A stretch of 64,000 nucleotides of DNA from Acidovorax sp. Leaf78 (lineage in GTDB: Bacteria > Pseudomonadota > Gammaproteobacteria > Burkholderiales > Burkholderiaceae_C). The stretch spans positions 1,298 through 65,297 of the forward strand of contig NZ_LMLZ01000001.1 in NCBI RefSeq assembly GCF_001422735.1, written 5' to 3'. A program made the position numbers and the translations under genes. Shown here in pieces: positions 49,135-60,653 of this stretch. The notes beneath the pieces are model-generated. The model saw only the letters and a program-made list of their open reading frames with translations. It had not been told where the DNA came from and did not search any database. The first letter of the stretch is position 1. Each line of letters begins with the position of its first letter.

Positions 49135-51168
49135 ATGTTTCCGACAGTCTTCTCGCTCATCCGTCGCAGGGCCCGCATGCTGTGCGTGCTCGCATCCATG
49201 GCCGCATGCATGCTGGTGCTGCCGGCCTTGGCCGCAGACGCGCAGCCGTTCGTGCCCCCCAAGGCCCGGACCCTGCCCGAGGCGGAGCGCCCCTGGCCCG
49301 TCAACAGCTTCGTGACCGTGGCCTACCACGACGTGCAGGACGGCGAGGCCGATGCGCGCTACCTGGCCGTGCGCACCGACCGCCTCGTCGCGCACTTTGC
49401 GTGGCTGCGGCAAAACGGCTACCAGCCGGTGTCGGTGGACCAGATACTGGCCGCACGCGACGGCGGCAAGCCCCTGCCGGCCAAAGCCGTGCTGCTGACC
49501 TTCGACGACGGATACCGCAGCTTCTATGACCGCGTGTTCCCCCTGCTCAAGGCCACCGGCTGGCCTGCGGTGCTGGCGCCCGTGGGGGAGTGGCTGGACG
49601 CGCCGGCCGACCAGCCGGTGGACTTCGGCGGCCTGCAGACGCCCCGCGAGCGCTTTGCCACCTGGGCCCAGGTGGGCGAGATGGCGGCATCGGGCCTGGT
49701 GGAAGTCGGTGCGCACACCGACCACCTGCACCACGGCATCGTGGCCAACCCCCAGGGCAACACGCAGCCCGCCGCCGCCACGCGCCGGTATGACCCGGCC
49801 ACCGCGTCGTATGAGAACGACGAGGCCTTCCTGCGGCGCCTCGAGGCAGACGTGGCGGCCATCACCACCAAGATCCGCGATGTGACCGGCAAGGCCCCCC
49901 GGGTCTGGGTATGGCCGTATGGCGCCGCCAACGGCAGCGCACTGGCCGTCGTCAAGCGCCACGGCTACCAGATGGCGATGACGCTGGACGAGGGCATCGG
50001 CAGCACCGCAAGCCTGTTCAACACGCCGCGCGTGCTGGTCACCGGGGACCCGTCGGTCGATCAGTTCGCCTCCGCCGTCATCGCCACGCAGGAGCACCGG
50101 GTGCTGCGCGTGGCCCACGTCGACCTGGACTACCTCTACGACGCCGACCCCGCGCAGCAGGCACGCAACTTCGACCACCTGGTGCAGCGCGTGCAGGACC
50201 TGGGCGTGAACACGGTGTTCCTGCAGGCGTTTTCCGATGCGCAGGGCGACGGCACCGTGCACTCGGTGTACTTTCCCAACCGCTGGCTGCCCGTGCGCGC
50301 CGACCTGTTCAACCGCGTGGCGTGGCAGCTGCGCACCCGCACCCGCGTGGCGGTGTACGCCTGGATGCCGGTGCTGGCCTTCGACCTGGACGCCGCGCTG
50401 CCCCGGGTGCAGCGGGTCAACGACAAGGGCGAGGCCACGCCGGACACGGGCCAGTACCGCCGCATGTCGCCGTTCGATCCCACGGTGCGCTCGCGCATCG
50501 CCGACCTGTATGAAGACCTGGCCCGTTCGGCCTGGTTCGACGGCGTGCTGTTCCACGACGATGCGTTGCTGTCCGACTTCGAGGACGCGAGCGCACCCGC
50601 GCTGGCGGCCTACCGCGCGGCGGGCCTGCCCGGCACCATCGCCGAGCTGCGCGCCGACCCCGCCACGTTGCGGCGCTGGACGCAGTTCAAGACTCGCGCG
50701 CTGACGGACTTCACGCTGGAGCTGGCAGGGCGTGTGCGCGCCATCCGCGGCCCGCAGGTCAAGACCGCGCGCAACATCTTCGCCATGCCCATGCTCAAGC
50801 CGGAGAGCGAAGCCTGGTTCGCGCAGAACCTGGACGACTTCCTCGCCTCGTACGACTGGACCGCGCCCATGGCCATGCCGTTCATGGAGAACGTTCCCGA
50901 CGCCGATGCGGATGCCTGGCTGGACACGGTGGTGGATTCCATCCGCCGGCGACCCGGAGCGATGGACCGCACGGTCTTCGAGCTGCAGGCGGTGGACTGG
51001 CGCAACAGCCAGCCCGTGCCCGGCCAGCGGCTGGCGGGCTGGATGCGGCGGCTGCAGATGCGCGGCGCGCGCAGCTTCGGCTACTACCCCGACAACTTCA
51101 TCACGGGCGTGCCGAGCGTGGAGCAGGTGCGGCCGGCCCTGTCCAACAGCGGGGCGTTGCAGCCATGA
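49135..51168 (+). CDS. pgaB: PNAG N-deacetylase PgaB
   Basis: Deacetylates PNAG in the periplasm for export. 677 residues: signal peptide (about 1-34), NodB/CE4 domain (about 55-310) with TFDDGYRS (D124, D125) and H194/H199 as metal ligands, then a GH153-type domain (about 325-650) with the acidic GVLFHDDA site that hydrolyses de-N-acetylated polymer. E. coli PgaB is a lipoprotein; here the would-be lipobox reads MAAC and is not a good match, so it may be soluble. Confidence 0.94.
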   Translation: MFPTVFSLIRRRARMLCVLASMAACMLVLPALAADAQPFVPPKARTLPEAERPWPVNSFVTVAYHDVQDGEADARYLAVRTDRLVAHFAWLRQNGYQPVSVDQILAARDGGKPLPAKAVLLTFDDGYRSFYDRVFPLLKATGWPAVLAPVGEWLDAPADQPVDFGGLQTPRERFATWAQVGEMAASGLVEVGAHTDHLHHGIVANPQGNTQPAAATRRYDPATASYENDEAFLRRLEADVAAITTKIRDVTGKAPRVWVWPYGAANGSALAVVKRHGYQMAMTLDEGIGSTASLFNTPRVLVTGDPSVDQFASAVIATQEHRVLRVAHVDLDYLYDADPAQQARNFDHLVQRVQDLGVNTVFLQAFSDAQGDGTVHSVYFPNRWLPVRADLFNRVAWQLRTRTRVAVYAWMPVLAFDLDAALPRVQRVNDKGEATPDTGQYRRMSPFDPTVRSRIADLYEDLARSAWFDGVLFHDDALLSDFEDASAPALAAYRAAGLPGTIAELRADPATLRRWTQFKTRALTDFTLELAGRVRAIRGPQVKTARNIFAMPMLKPESEAWFAQNLDDFLASYDWTAPMAMPFMENVPDADADAWLDTVVDSIRRRPGAMDRTVFELQAVDWRNSQPVPGQRLAGWMRRLQMRGARSFGYYPDNFITGVPSVEQVRPALSNSGALQP

Positions 51169-52502
51169 GGAGCCGCGTGCTTGCGCTGCTGGCGCTGTCG
51201 CTCATCGTCTGCGGTCCGCTGGCGCTGCAGATGCTGCTGTCCAGCGACGCGGTGCTGGACTTCGTGTTCCTCTACCCGCTGTTCATGTCGGGCATCTGGA
51301 TCGCGGGCGGCCTGTACTACTGGATGCACTGGGAGCGCCACTGGGCCTGGGGGCCGGACGTGCCCGCGCCCGCGCTCAAGGGCGAGCCGCTGGTGTCCAT
51401 CCTGGTGCCCTGCTACAACGAAGGCGACAACGCCGCCGAGACCCTGGGCGCGGCCCTGGCGCAGCGCTACCCGAACATCGAGGTCATCGCCATCAATGAC
51501 GGTTCGCGCGACAACACGGGCGAGGTGCTCGATGCGCTGGCCGCGCAGCACCCGCGCCTGCGGGTGATCCACCTGGCGCAGAACCAGGGCAAGGCCATCG
51601 GCCTGCAGATGGGCGCCGCCGCCGCGCGCAGCGAGTACCTGGTGTGCATCGACGGCGATGCGCTGCTCGACCGCGACGCGGTCGCCTACCTGGTGGCGCC
51701 GCTCATCGACAACCCGCGCGTGGGCGCGGTGACCGGCAACCCGCGCATCCGCACCCGCTCCACCCTGGTGGGGCGCATCCAGGTGGGCGAGTTTTCTTCC
51801 ATCATCGGGCTCATCAAGCGCACGCAGCGCGTGTACGGCCAGGTGTTCACCGTCTCGGGCGTGGTGGCGGCGTTCCGCCGGCGGGCGCTGGACGACGTGG
51901 GCTACTGGAGCCCGGACATGATCACCGAGGACATCGACATCAGCTGGAAGCTGCAAAAGCGCCACTGGTCCATCTTCTTCGAGCCGCGTGCGCTGTGCTG
52001 GATCCTGATGCCCGAGACGCTGCGCGGCCTGTGGAAACAGCGCCTGCGCTGGGCGCAGGGCGGTGCCGAGGTGTTCCTCAAGAACCTGCGCGGCATGTGG
52101 AACTGGCGCAACCGCCGCATGTGGCTGTTGATGCTGGAGTTCTGCATGTCCACGGGCTGGGCCTTCATGTTCGCGGTCACGGTGGTGCTGTACCTGCTGG
52201 GCAAGTTCGTCCACCTGCCGGGCAACCTGTTCGTGCCGCGGCTCATGCCGCCGTCGTTCACCGGGCTCGTGCTGACGGTGACCTGCCTGCTGCAGTTCAC
52301 GGTGAGCGTGTCCATCGACCGGCGCTACGAATCGGGCATGCGCAGCACGCTGTACTGGATGATCTGGTACCCCGTGGTCTTCTGGCTGCTGAGCCTGTTC
52401 ACCACCCTCGTGAGCTTTCCCAAGGTCATGCTCAAGACCCAGCGCGCGCGGGCCCGCTGGGTCAGCCCCGACCGCGGCATCGCCCGGCCTGCACCGCCAT
52501 GA
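51165..52502 (+). CDS. pgaC: PNAG synthase catalytic subunit (GT2 glycosyltransferase)
   Basis: Polymerises UDP-GlcNAc across the inner membrane. 445 residues: two N-terminal helices, a GT2 domain (about 75-310) with DGD (163-165), TED (254-256) and QRLRW (292-296), then three or more C-terminal helices. Start overlaps the pgaB stop (ATGA). Requires PgaD and is activated by c-di-GMP in E. coli. Confidence 0.96.
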   Translation: MRSRVLALLALSLIVCGPLALQMLLSSDAVLDFVFLYPLFMSGIWIAGGLYYWMHWERHWAWGPDVPAPALKGEPLVSILVPCYNEGDNAAETLGAALAQRYPNIEVIAINDGSRDNTGEVLDALAAQHPRLRVIHLAQNQGKAIGLQMGAAAARSEYLVCIDGDALLDRDAVAYLVAPLIDNPRVGAVTGNPRIRTRSTLVGRIQVGEFSSIIGLIKRTQRVYGQVFTVSGVVAAFRRRALDDVGYWSPDMITEDIDISWKLQKRHWSIFFEPRALCWILMPETLRGLWKQRLRWAQGGAEVFLKNLRGMWNWRNRRMWLLMLEFCMSTGWAFMFAVTVVLYLLGKFVHLPGNLFVPRLMPPSFTGLVLTVTCLLQFTVSVSIDRRYESGMRSTLYWMIWYPVVFWLLSLFTTLVSFPKVMLKTQRARARWVSPDRGIARPAPP

Positions 52503-53011
52503 ACGGCCCGCTCATCCACACCCGCCAGGGCCGGCTGCCCCGCCTGGTCGACGCGGCCGTGACCCTGGTGGCCTGGGCCGGCTTCCTGTTCCTGTTCTAC
52601 CGGGGCGTCGCGGCCATGGTGCAGTCGCCGACGCTCGATCTGACAGCGCGGTTCGATGCGCTGCGCTCCACGGTGGACACCTTGCTGTGGTACGGGGTCA
52701 TCGCGGCCTTCAACGCCGCGGTGCTGGCCGGCTGGGCGCTGTACAACCAGATCCGCCGCAAGGTGGAGCGGCGCAGCGTGATCCCGGCGCTCGACGACAG
52801 CCAGCTGTCCGCCAGCTTCCATCTGACGCCGGAGCTTCTGCAGGCCATGCGCTCGAACCAGGTGATCGTGGTGCACAACGACGAGCACGGCGGCATTGCC
52901 GACGTCATGCCGCGGTGCGTTCCCGGCGCGTGGACGTCGTCTGCCACCGAGCAGACCATGGGTGCGACGGCGGTGGAAGCCAACCGGATTCCATGGCGCC
53001 AGACGGCGTGA
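52499..53011 (+). CDS. pgaD: PNAG synthase accessory subunit PgaD
   Basis: 170 residues starting [20 protein letters not shown], with two membrane helices (about 19-40 and 62-84) in the PgaD layout and [20 protein letters not shown], the typical second helix. In E. coli PgaC-PgaD together form the c-di-GMP receptor. The C-terminal 70 residues exceed the E. coli protein (137) and are not recognisable. ATG overlaps the pgaC stop by 4 bases. Confidence 0.88.
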   Translation: MNGPLIHTRQGRLPRLVDAAVTLVAWAGFLFLFYRGVAAMVQSPTLDLTARFDALRSTVDTLLWYGVIAAFNAAVLAGWALYNQIRRKVERRSVIPALDDSQLSASFHLTPELLQAMRSNQVIVVHNDEHGGIADVMPRCVPGAWTSSATEQTMGATAVEANRIPWRQTA

Positions 53012-53087
53012 ATGCGGCAGGCAGCGGGGTGGCATAAAATCGCGGGCTCCCACGGTCCAGCGCATAGCGCTTCCCCAGGTCTACTTC

Positions 53088-56000
53088 ATGAACGCCTTTA
53101 CTGCGGTCGCCGCCCTGCACACCCAGGCCGCGGAACCTGCGCGCCTACGCGAGATTCCCTATAACTACACCTCGTTCTCCGACAGGGAGATCGTGATCCG
53201 CCTGCTGGGGTCTCCGGCCTGGGACCTGCTGGACCAGCTGCGCAAGGAGCGCCGCACCGGCCGGTCGGCCCGCATGCTGTACGAGGTGCTGGGCGATATC
53301 TGGGTGGTGCAGCGCAACCCCTACCTGCAGGACGACCTGCTGGACAACCCGGCCCGCCGCAAGCTGCTGGTGGACGCGCTGCAGCACCGCCTGGGCGAGG
53401 TCGACAAGCGCCGCACCCCCGCCGACGATGCCGGGCGCGACCGCCTGGTGGGCGAGCTGGTGGTGGCCGCGCGCCGTGCGGTGGCCGAATTCAACGCCAC
53501 CTTCGAGCAGGCCGCGCAGCTGCGCCGCCAGATCCAGAAGACCCTGGGCCGCCTCACGGCCAAGGACAACATCAAGTTCGACGGCCTCTCGCGCGTGAGC
53601 CACGTGACCGACGCCACCGACTGGCGCGTCGAGTACCCGTTCGTGGTGCTCACGCCCGACACCGAGGTCGAGATGGCGGGCCTGGTCAAGGGCTGCATCG
53701 AACTGGGCCTGACCATCATCCCGCGCGGGGGCGGCACCGGCTACACCGGCGGCGCGATTCCGCTGACGTGGAAGAGCGTGGTCATCAACACCGAAAAGCT
53801 CGAAGCCATGACCGAGGTGGAGATGCGCCGCCTGCCGGGCATGGACAGCGAAGTCGGCACCGTGTGGACCGAGGCCGGCGTGGTCACCCAGCGCGTGGCC
53901 GACGCGGCCGAGCGCGCGGGCTTCGTGTTCGCGGTGGACCCCACCAGCGCCGAGGCCAGCTGCATCGGCGGCAACATCGCCATGAACGCGGGCGGCAAGA
54001 AGGCCGTGCTGTGGGGCACGGCGCTCGATAACCTGGCCAGCTGGCGCATGGTCACGCCCGACGCCCAGTGGCTCGAAGTGACCCGCCTGGACCACAACAT
54101 GGGCAAGATCCACGACGTGGAGACGGCCACCTTCGAGCTGCAGTACTTCGAGGCCGACGGCAAGACGCCCGTGCGCACCGAGCGCCTGGCCATCCCGGGC
54201 AAGACCTTCCGCAAGGAGGGCCTGGGCAAGGACGTGACGGACAAGTTCCTGTCGGGCCTGCCCGGCATCCAGAAAGAGGGCTGCGACGGCCTCATCACCA
54301 GCGCGCGCTGGGTGGTGCACCGCATGCCCGAGCACACGCGCACCGTCTGCATGGAGTTCTTCGGCAACGCCAAGGACGCGGTGCCCAGCATCGTCGAGAT
54401 CAAGGACTACATGTTCGCCGAGCAAAAGCGCTCGGGCGTGCTGCTCGCCGGCCTGGAACACCTGGACGACCGCTACCTGAAGGCCGTGGGCTACGCCACC
54501 AAGAGCAAGAAGGGCAATGGCGGCCTGCCCAAGATGGTGCTGATCGGCGACATCGCGGGCGACAACGCCGACGAGGTGGCGCGCGTGACCAGCGAAGTGG
54601 TGCGCATCGCCAACTCGCGCAGCGGCGAAGGCTTCATCGCCATCAGCGCCGACGCGCGCAAGAAGTTCTGGGCCGACCGCAAGAAGACGGCTGCCATCAG
54701 CCGCCACACCAACGCCTTCAAGATCAACGAAGACGTGGTGATTCCGCTGCCGCGCATGGCCGAGTACACCGACGGCATCGAGCGCATCAACATCGAGTTG
54801 AGCCTGCGCAACAAGATCAAGCTGTGCGATGCGCTGACCGAGTTCTTCGAGCGCGGCAACCTGCCGCTGGGCAAACACGACGCGGACGACGAAGTGCCAT
54901 CGCCCGAGCTGCTGCAGGAGCGCGTGGCCCAGGCCATCGCCCTGGTGCAAGAGGTGCGTGCGCTGTGGCAAGGCTGGCTGAACGACGTGGAAGTGCTGTT
55001 CCCGCAGCTGCAGGACCACACGCTGCGCGCGAGCTGGAAGACCCAGCTGCGTGCGCCGCTCTCGGGCATCTTCACCGGCGCGGCGTTCAAGCCCATCCTT
55101 CAGGAAGTCACCGCCATCCACCAGCGCGTGCTCAAGGGCCGCGTCTGGGTGGCCCTGCACATGCACGCGGGCGACGGCAACGTGCACACCAACCTGCCGG
55201 TCAACAGCGACGACTACGAGATGCTGCAGACCGCCCACGAGGCGGTGGAGCGCATCATGGTGCTGGCGCGCAGCCTGGACGGCGTGATCTCGGGCGAGCA
55301 CGGCATCGGCATCACCAAACTCGAGTTCCTGACCGACGAAGAGCTGCTTCCGTTCGCGCAGTACAAACAGCGGGTGGACCCGGAAGGCCGGTTCAACAAG
55401 GGCAAGTTGCTACGAAATCAGGAGCTGCCAGCGCTTGCTGGACAAGCGGCAGGGGCCGATTTGGCTTCAAACCCCGTGCGCCACGCCGACCTGACCAACG
55501 CCTACACGCCGAGCTTCGGCCTCATGGGGCACGAGTCGCTGATCATGCAGCAGAGCGACATCGGTGCGATCGCTGATTCGGTCAAGGACTGCCTGCGCTG
55601 CGGCAAGTGCAAGCCCGTGTGCGCCACCCACGTGCCGCGCGCCAACCTGCTGTACAGCCCGCGCAACAAGATCCTGGCGACCTCGCTGCTGGTCGAGGCT
55701 TTTCTGTACGAAGAGCAGACGCGCCGCGGCGTGTCGATCAAGCACTGGCAGGAGTTCGAGGACGTGGCCGACCACTGCACGGTGTGCCACAAGTGCGAGA
55801 GCCCCTGCCCGGTGAAGATCGACTTCGGCGACGTCACCATGAACATGCGCAACCTGCTGCGCAAGATGGGCAAGAAGAGCTTCCGTCCGGGCAATGCGCT
55901 GGCGATGACCATGCTCAACGCGACCAACCCGGATACCATCAAGTTCATGCGCTCGGCCATGGTGGACGTGGGCTTCAAGGCGCAGCGCATGGCCGTGGAC

Positions 56001-57026
56001 CTGCTGCGCAAGGTGGGCCGCAAGCAGACCGCCAAGCCGCCCGCCACGGTGGGCACTGCGCCCGTCAAGGAGCAGGTGGTCCACTTCATCAACAAGAAGC
56101 TGCCCGGTGGCCTGCCCAAGAAGACGGCGCGCGCGCTGCTCGACATCGAGAACAAGGACTATGTGCCCATCATCCGCAACCCGGCCACCACCACGGCCGA
56201 GACGGAGGCGGTGTTCTACTTCCCTGGCTGCGGCTCCGAGCGCCTGTTCTCGCAGGTCGGCCTGGCCACCCAGGCCATGCTGTGGCATGCGGGTGTGCAG
56301 ACGGTGCTGCCGCCGGGCTACCTGTGCTGCGGCTACCCGCAGCGCGGCAGCGGCCAGTTCGACAAGGCCGAGAAGATGATCACGGACAACCGTGTGCTCT
56401 TCCACCGTGTGGCCAACACGCTCAACTACTTGGACATCAAGACCGTGGTGGTCAGCTGCGGCACCTGCTACGACCAGCTGCAGGGCTACGAGTTCGGCAA
56501 GATCTTCCCGGGCAGCCGCATCATCGACATCCACGAGTATTTGCTGGAGAAGGGCATCACGCTGCAGGGCAAGGGCGCCTACCTGTACCACGAGCCCTGC
56601 CACAACCCGATGAAGCTCGGCGACTCGATGAAGACCGTGAAGGCGCTGGTGGGCGAGCAGGTCTTGAAGAGCGAGCGCTGCTGCGGCGAATCGGGCACGC
56701 TGGGCGTGACCCGGCCGGATGTGTCGACCCAGGTGCGTTTCCGCAAGGAAGAAGAAATCCGCAAGGGCGAAGCCAAGCTGCGCGAGGTCATGAAGGCCAC
56801 CGGCGCGGGGCCGGGCGCCGTGGCCGCCCAGGACAACGTGAAGATCCTCACCAGCTGCCCGAGCTGCCTGCAGGGCCTGAACCGCTACCAGGACGATCTG
56901 CAGAACGGTTTGCTCGAAGCCGACTACATCGTGGTCGAGATGGCCCGCGAGATCCTGGGCGACAACTGGATGCCTGAGTACGTGCAGCGCGCCAACGGCG
57001 GCGGCATCGAGCGGGTACTCGTCTAG
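53088..57026 (+). CDS. Large FAD-linked oxidase/Fe-S protein (DUF3683, D-lactate dehydrogenase-like)
   Basis: 1312 residues. DUF3683 N-terminus (about 20-160), FAD-binding domain with [11 protein letters not shown] near residue 212, FAD-oxidase C-terminal domain with the [13 protein letters not shown] and [12 protein letters not shown] motifs (about 600-770), a linker (774-792) encoded by repeat copy I, a 4Fe-4S module with [11 protein letters not shown] (from 835) and [12 protein letters not shown] (from 897), then two CCG domains with [18 protein letters not shown] and CCGESGTLG. Likely oxidises a 2-hydroxy acid such as D-lactate or glycolate and feeds the quinone pool; substrate not provable here. 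Confidence 0.9.
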   Translation: MNAFTAVAALHTQAAEPARLREIPYNYTSFSDREIVIRLLGSPAWDLLDQLRKERRTGRSARMLYEVLGDIWVVQRNPYLQDDLLDNPARRKLLVDALQHRLGEVDKRRTPADDAGRDRLVGELVVAARRAVAEFNATFEQAAQLRRQIQKTLGRLTAKDNIKFDGLSRVSHVTDATDWRVEYPFVVLTPDTEVEMAGLVKGCIELGLTIIPRGGGTGYTGGAIPLTWKSVVINTEKLEAMTEVEMRRLPGMDSEVGTVWTEAGVVTQRVADAAERAGFVFAVDPTSAEASCIGGNIAMNAGGKKAVLWGTALDNLASWRMVTPDAQWLEVTRLDHNMGKIHDVETATFELQYFEADGKTPVRTERLAIPGKTFRKEGLGKDVTDKFLSGLPGIQKEGCDGLITSARWVVHRMPEHTRTVCMEFFGNAKDAVPSIVEIKDYMFAEQKRSGVLLAGLEHLDDRYLKAVGYATKSKKGNGGLPKMVLIGDIAGDNADEVARVTSEVVRIANSRSGEGFIAISADARKKFWADRKKTAAISRHTNAFKINEDVVIPLPRMAEYTDGIERINIELSLRNKIKLCDALTEFFERGNLPLGKHDADDEVPSPELLQERVAQAIALVQEVRALWQGWLNDVEVLFPQLQDHTLRASWKTQLRAPLSGIFTGAAFKPILQEVTAIHQRVLKGRVWVALHMHAGDGNVHTNLPVNSDDYEMLQTAHEAVERIMVLARSLDGVISGEHGIGITKLEFLTDEELLPFAQYKQRVDPEGRFNKGKLLRNQELPALAGQAAGADLASNPVRHADLTNAYTPSFGLMGHESLIMQQSDIGAIADSVKDCLRCGKCKPVCATHVPRANLLYSPRNKILATSLLVEAFLYEEQTRRGVSIKHWQEFEDVADHCTVCHKCESPCPVKIDFGDVTMNMRNLLRKMGKKSFRPGNALAMTMLNATNPDTIKFMRSAMVDVGFKAQRMAVDLLRKVGRKQTAKPPATVGTAPVKEQVVHFINKKLPGGLPKKTARALLDIENKDYVPIIRNPATTTAETEAVFYFPGCGSERLFSQVGLATQAMLWHAGVQTVLPPGYLCCGYPQRGSGQFDKAEKMITDNRVLFHRVANTLNYLDIKTVVVSCGTCYDQLQGYEFGKIFPGSRIIDIHEYLLEKGITLQGKGAYLYHEPCHNPMKLGDSMKTVKALVGEQVLKSERCCGESGTLGVTRPDVSTQVRFRKEEEIRKGEAKLREVMKATGAGPGAVAAQDNVKILTSCPSCLQGLNRYQDDLQNGLLEADYIVVEMAREILGDNWMPEYVQRANGGGIERVLV
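55407..55463 (+). repeat. Comamonad repeat, copy I, translated inside a CDS
   Basis: TTGCTACGAAATCAG, GAGCTGCCAGCGCTTG, CTGGA, CAAGCGGCAGGGGCCGATTT: same order of parts as copies D and F, in plus orientation. It is read in frame as residues 774-792 of the oxidoreductase. The usual TAG in GTAGC is GGAGC here, so no stop appears. Confidence 0.8.
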
Positions 57027-57470
57027 ATGGCCACCGGCGTTGCCTGCCCCCTGTGCGCGGAAGACGGCGGTGCGCTGGTCTGGCGCGGCGTGCACCTGCG
57101 CGTGATCCGTGCCGACGAAGCCGGCTTTCCGGCGTTCTACCGCGTGGTGTGGAACGCGCACTTGGCCGAGTTCTCCGACCTGTCGGCCGCCGAGCGCAGC
57201 CACTGCATGGAGGCGGTGACGCGGGTGGAGCAGGCGCTGCGCCAGCATCTGGCGCCCACCAAGGTCAACATCGCAGCGCTGGGCAACATGGTGCCGCACC
57301 TGCACTGGCACGTGATTGCCCGGTTCGACTGGGACAGCCACTTTCCGTCGCCCGTGTGGGCCGCGGCCCAGCGGCCAAGCCCGGCCGAACGGGAAGACGC
57401 GGTGCGGCAACGGCTGCCGAAGCTGGAGGCGTCCCTGCTGCCCGTGCTGGAATCGCTGCAGCTGCCTTGA
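57027..57470 (+). CDS. HIT family protein
   Basis: 147 residues with the histidine triad HLHWHV (H91, H93, H95), which hydrolyses nucleotide phosphoramidates or dinucleotides. CPLC near the N-terminus could bind zinc. The ATG follows the oxidoreductase TAG with no gap, so it belongs to the same transcript. Exact substrate unknown. Confidence 0.9.
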   Translation: MATGVACPLCAEDGGALVWRGVHLRVIRADEAGFPAFYRVVWNAHLAEFSDLSAAERSHCMEAVTRVEQALRQHLAPTKVNIAALGNMVPHLHWHVIARFDWDSHFPSPVWAAAQRPSPAEREDAVRQRLPKLEASLLPVLESLQLP

Positions 57471-57555
57471 GGCGGGCCCTCGTTGACCCTGTCCCCCACA
57501 GGCATCGCTGCGGGCGCTCACAATCCACCACACAGTTTTCTCACAGGGGATATCC

Positions 57556-57978
57556 ATGGCAGGTTTGAAAGCGGGTGCGCCCACACCGCAGGCGATCACG
57601 GTGCACGAGGCATCGCGGGTGCTGGAGGTCGGGTTTTCTGACGGCGCCACGTTCCGCATTCCGTTCGAGCTGATGCGCGTGTACTCGCCCTCGGCCGAAG
57701 TGCAGGGCCACGGGCCCGGGCAGGAAGTGCTGCAGACCGGCAAGCGCGGTGTGGCGCTGGTCAACCTGGAGCCGGTGGGTAACTACGCGGTCAAGCCCAC
57801 GTTCTCGGATGGCCACGACAGCGGCATCTTCAGCTGGGACTACCTCTACGAGCTGGGGCAACAACAGGACGCGCTGTGGACGCAGTACACCGAGCGCCTG
57901 GCCGCAGCCGGCGTGGACCGCGACGCGCCGATGGCGCCCGCGGGTGGGGCAGGCGGGCACGCCTGCGGCGGCCACTGA
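57556..57978 (+). CDS. DUF971 (gamma-butyrobetaine-hydroxylase-like N-terminal) protein
   Basis: 140 residues. Core (about 12-105) has FSDGATFRIPFELMRVYSPS and VNLEPVGNYAVKPTFSDGHDSGIFSWDYL, characteristic of DUF971/GBBH-like_N domains. The C-terminus ends GGHACGGH, a possible metal-binding tail. Usually found next to ubiE in Burkholderiales, as here. Function unknown; a role in Fe-S or ubiquinone metabolism is speculation from context. Confidence 0.85.
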   Translation: MAGLKAGAPTPQAITVHEASRVLEVGFSDGATFRIPFELMRVYSPSAEVQGHGPGQEVLQTGKRGVALVNLEPVGNYAVKPTFSDGHDSGIFSWDYLYELGQQQDALWTQYTERLAAAGVDRDAPMAPAGGAGGHACGGH

Positions 57979-58009
57979 CGGGCGGCGTACAAGCCCTTGT
58001 TGACTGATG

Positions 58010-58066
58010 TGCTATTGAAAGAGGAGCTGCTGGCGCAATATAGGCAAGCGGTAGCGGCTGTTTTCT
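58010..58066 (+). repeat. Comamonad intergenic repeat, copy J
   Basis: GTGCTATTGAAAGAGGAGCTGCTGGCGC...GCAAGCGGTAGCGGCTGTTTTC, in the 181-base gap between DUF971 and ubiE. Like copy I it has GGAGC instead of the usual GTAGC/ATAGC. Confidence 0.75.
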
Positions 58067-58159
58067 CTTCGATAGCGTTGTCCTAATTGCGACACAAGCC
58101 CCATTTCAGTGCGGGGTTGTCGCTGTACCTCTGGCGCTCGCGCGCCTAGCATGAAACTT

Positions 58160-58891
58160 ATGAGCACCACACATTTTGGTTTTCAGTTGGTCGACGAGCA
58201 GGAAAAGGCGCGCCGTGTGCGCGGCGTGTTCGACTCGGTCGCCTCCAAATACGATGTGATGAACGACCTGATGTCGGCCGGCCTGCACCGCGCCTGGAAG
58301 GCCTACACAGTGATGGTGGCCAACCTGCGCGAAGGCAGCCAGGTGCTGGACATCGCGGGCGGCACGGGCGACTTGGCGCTGGCGTTTTCCAAGAAGGTGG
58401 GCGCCACCGGCCGTGTGGTGCATACCGACATCAACGAAGCCATGCTGCGCGTGGGGCGCGACCGCCTCATCGATGCGGGCGTGGTGCTGCCCACGATGGT
58501 GTGCGACGCCGAGAAGCTGCCGTTTCCGGATGCGCATTTCGACGTGGTGAGCGTGGCCTTCGGCCTGCGCAACATGACGCACAAGGACCAGGCGATTGCC
58601 GAGATGTGCCGCGTGCTCAAGCCCGGCGGCAAGCTGTTGGTGCTCGAATTCTCCAAGGTGGCCAAGCCGCTGGAGAAGGCGTACGACTGGTATTCGTTCA
58701 AGGTGTTGCCTCAGCTGGGCAAGCTGGTGGCCGGTGACGACGCGAGTTACCGGTACCTGGCTGAATCGATCCGCATGCATCCGGGCCAGGAAGAACTCAA
58801 AAGCCTCATGCAAAAAAATGGCTTTGGGCATGTGGACTATCACAACATGACAGGGGGCATCGTCGCCTTGCATGTTGGAATCAAGTGCTGA
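58160..58891 (+). CDS. ubiE: Ubiquinone/menaquinone C-methyltransferase
   Basis: C-methylates the quinone ring of DDMQ (and demethylmenaquinone where present). 243 residues with SAM motif [10 protein letters not shown] and the UbiE signatures [17 protein letters not shown] and [19 protein letters not shown] 58160 (MSTTHFGFQ) matches homologues; an ATG three codons upstream is an alternative. Begins the ubiE to ubiB block. Confidence 0.95.
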   Translation: MSTTHFGFQLVDEQEKARRVRGVFDSVASKYDVMNDLMSAGLHRAWKAYTVMVANLREGSQVLDIAGGTGDLALAFSKKVGATGRVVHTDINEAMLRVGRDRLIDAGVVLPTMVCDAEKLPFPDAHFDVVSVAFGLRNMTHKDQAIAEMCRVLKPGGKLLVLEFSKVAKPLEKAYDWYSFKVLPQLGKLVAGDDASYRYLAESIRMHPGQEELKSLMQKNGFGHVDYHNMTGGIVALHVGIKC

Positions 58892-58927
58892 GTGGTTCAC
58901 TCAGCGATTAACGGAGACGGAGAACTC

Positions 58928-59974
58928 ATGATGAAACTTTGGTCTGTGGTGTTGGTAGCGATGCTGGCGTTTGCGCACGCGGACGCCGACGCCCGGCGTA
59001 TGGGCGGTGGCAAGTCGGTGGGCAAGCAGTCCGGCAACGTGACGCAGCGCGAGTCGGCCACGCCACCCGCGACGCCTGGCGCACCGGCGCAGAACGCGAC
59101 CAACGCAGCGGCTGCCAAGCCGGCTGCAGCGGGCGCTGCACCTGCCGCTGCGGCGGCCAAGAAGCCCTGGGGCGCCATGCTCGGTGGCCTGGCCGCCGGT
59201 CTGGGCCTGGCCTGGCTGGCGCATTCCCTGGGCATGGGTGCCGGGTTTGCCAATATCTTGATGATTGCGTTGCTCGCCGTGGCCGCTTTTGCCATCTTCA
59301 AGATGGTGATGCGCGCGCGCAATGGTGGCGGTGCCAGCAACGGCGGTGCAGCCGCTGGCGGCGCGCCGTTTGCCTTCCAGGGTGCAGGTGCGGGTGCCGG
59401 GGCTTCCACCCCTGCGGCCGCTCAGGTGCCACCGCAGTACAGCCCGAACAACGTGGGCAACGACGCGTCTGCTCGCCCTTGGGAGCGCAGCAGCATGGCG
59501 TTCGATGCCTCGCGGGCCGCACAGCAGGGTGGTGCGGGCACGGGCGTTGTCATCGGTTCGGGCCTGTCGGGTTCGCAGAACTGGGGCGTGCCGGCCGACT
59601 TCGACACCGACGGCTTCCTGTCCGCCGCCAAGCGCAACTTCGTCACGCTGCAGGCCGCCTGGGACCGCTCGGACATCAACACGCTCAGGTCCATGATGAC
59701 CGACAGCATGCTCGATGAGATCCGCACCCAGCTGACCGAGCGCGAAGCGCACCGTGGCGTGCAGCCCAACCACACCGATGTGGTCATGATCGAAGCCCAG
59801 CTGCTGGGTATCGAGGACCTGGGCGAGGCCTACATGGCCAGCGTCGAGTTCTCCGGCATGATCCGCGAAGAGCCATCGGCAGGCCCGAGCCCCTTCCGCG
59901 AAGTGTGGAACATGACCAAGCCCAAGGCTGGCAGCAGCGGCTGGCTGGTGGCCGGCGTGCAGGCCCTGCAGTAA
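58928..59974 (+). CDS. Tim44-like domain protein
   Basis: 348 residues: signal peptide (about 1-25, ending ADADA), a low-complexity Ala/Pro/Gly region, two adjacent hydrophobic segments (about 80-125), a second Gly/Ala-rich stretch and a C-terminal Tim44-like domain (about 215-345) with DFDTDGFLSAAKRNFVTLQ. The family links to mitochondrial Tim44 and bacterial proteins of unknown role. GGAG precedes the ATG pair. Position between ubiE and ubiJ is conserved in Burkholderiales as I recall it. Confidence 0.88.
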   Translation: MMKLWSVVLVAMLAFAHADADARRMGGGKSVGKQSGNVTQRESATPPATPGAPAQNATNAAAAKPAAAGAAPAAAAAKKPWGAMLGGLAAGLGLAWLAHSLGMGAGFANILMIALLAVAAFAIFKMVMRARNGGGASNGGAAAGGAPFAFQGAGAGAGASTPAAAQVPPQYSPNNVGNDASARPWERSSMAFDASRAAQQGGAGTGVVIGSGLSGSQNWGVPADFDTDGFLSAAKRNFVTLQAAWDRSDINTLRSMMTDSMLDEIRTQLTEREAHRGVQPNHTDVVMIEAQLLGIEDLGEAYMASVEFSGMIREEPSAGPSPFREVWNMTKPKAGSSGWLVAGVQALQ

Positions 59975-60029
59975 TTAAGGGCATCGCCCCTCTTGGGGGC
60001 TCGCCCAGTTCAGGGAATAATCGGGGACT

Positions 60030-60653
60030 ATGGCAACACCACAGTCCCCTTTTCCTTTTCTGAACGGCCTTTTCGAGCGCGTCGCGGCCGGCCCGCAACC
60101 CCCGCAATGGCTGGTGCATGAGGTTCAGCAGCGTGTGGTGCTGTTCCTCAACCACGTGCTGATGCAGGAAAAGGAGGCCATGGACCGCCTGGTGCGCCAA
60201 AAGGGCCGCATCGCCCGCGTTCAGTGGCGCGCTTACTCGATGGCCCTGGTGATCACGCCGGCCGGGCTGTTCAACGTGGCGCCCGAGGCCGCAACCCCCG
60301 ACCTGCGGCTCGAAGTGACCGAGACTTCGCCCTTCGCGCTGGCCCAGACGGCGCTGCGCGGCGACAAGCCCACCATCCGCATCGAAGGCGACGTGCAGCT
60401 CGCCGCCGAGATCAACTGGCTGGTCGACCACGTGCGCTGGGATGTCGAGGAAGACCTCGCCCGCGTCATTGGCGATGCCCCGGCCCACACCGTGGCCCAG
60501 GTGGCGCGCAAGGCAGCCCAGGCTCTGCGCCAGTTCGTAGGCGCGCGCATGGCACCCTCGGCGGCTGACGCGGCCGTGGTTCCGGTGCCTGTGCCGCCCG
60601 TGCCGCCCGTGCACGACGTGCCCGCCAGCGGCCCAGACCGGTCCGGCGCATGA
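60030..60653 (+). CDS. ubiJ: Ubiquinone biosynthesis accessory factor UbiJ (SCP2 domain)
   Basis: 207 residues. N-terminal SCP2-type lipid-binding domain (about 15-110) beginning [11 protein letters not shown], then a helical C-terminal part and a Pro/Val-rich tail with [11 protein letters not shown]. In E. coli UbiJ is part of the soluble Ubi complex that holds hydrophobic quinone intermediates, together with UbiK. Its stop overlaps the ubiB start (ATGA). Confidence 0.88.
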   Translation: MATPQSPFPFLNGLFERVAAGPQPPQWLVHEVQQRVVLFLNHVLMQEKEAMDRLVRQKGRIARVQWRAYSMALVITPAGLFNVAPEAATPDLRLEVTETSPFALAQTALRGDKPTIRIEGDVQLAAEINWLVDHVRWDVEEDLARVIGDAPAHTVAQVARKAAQALRQFVGARMAPSAADAAVVPVPVPPVPPVHDVPASGPDRSGA

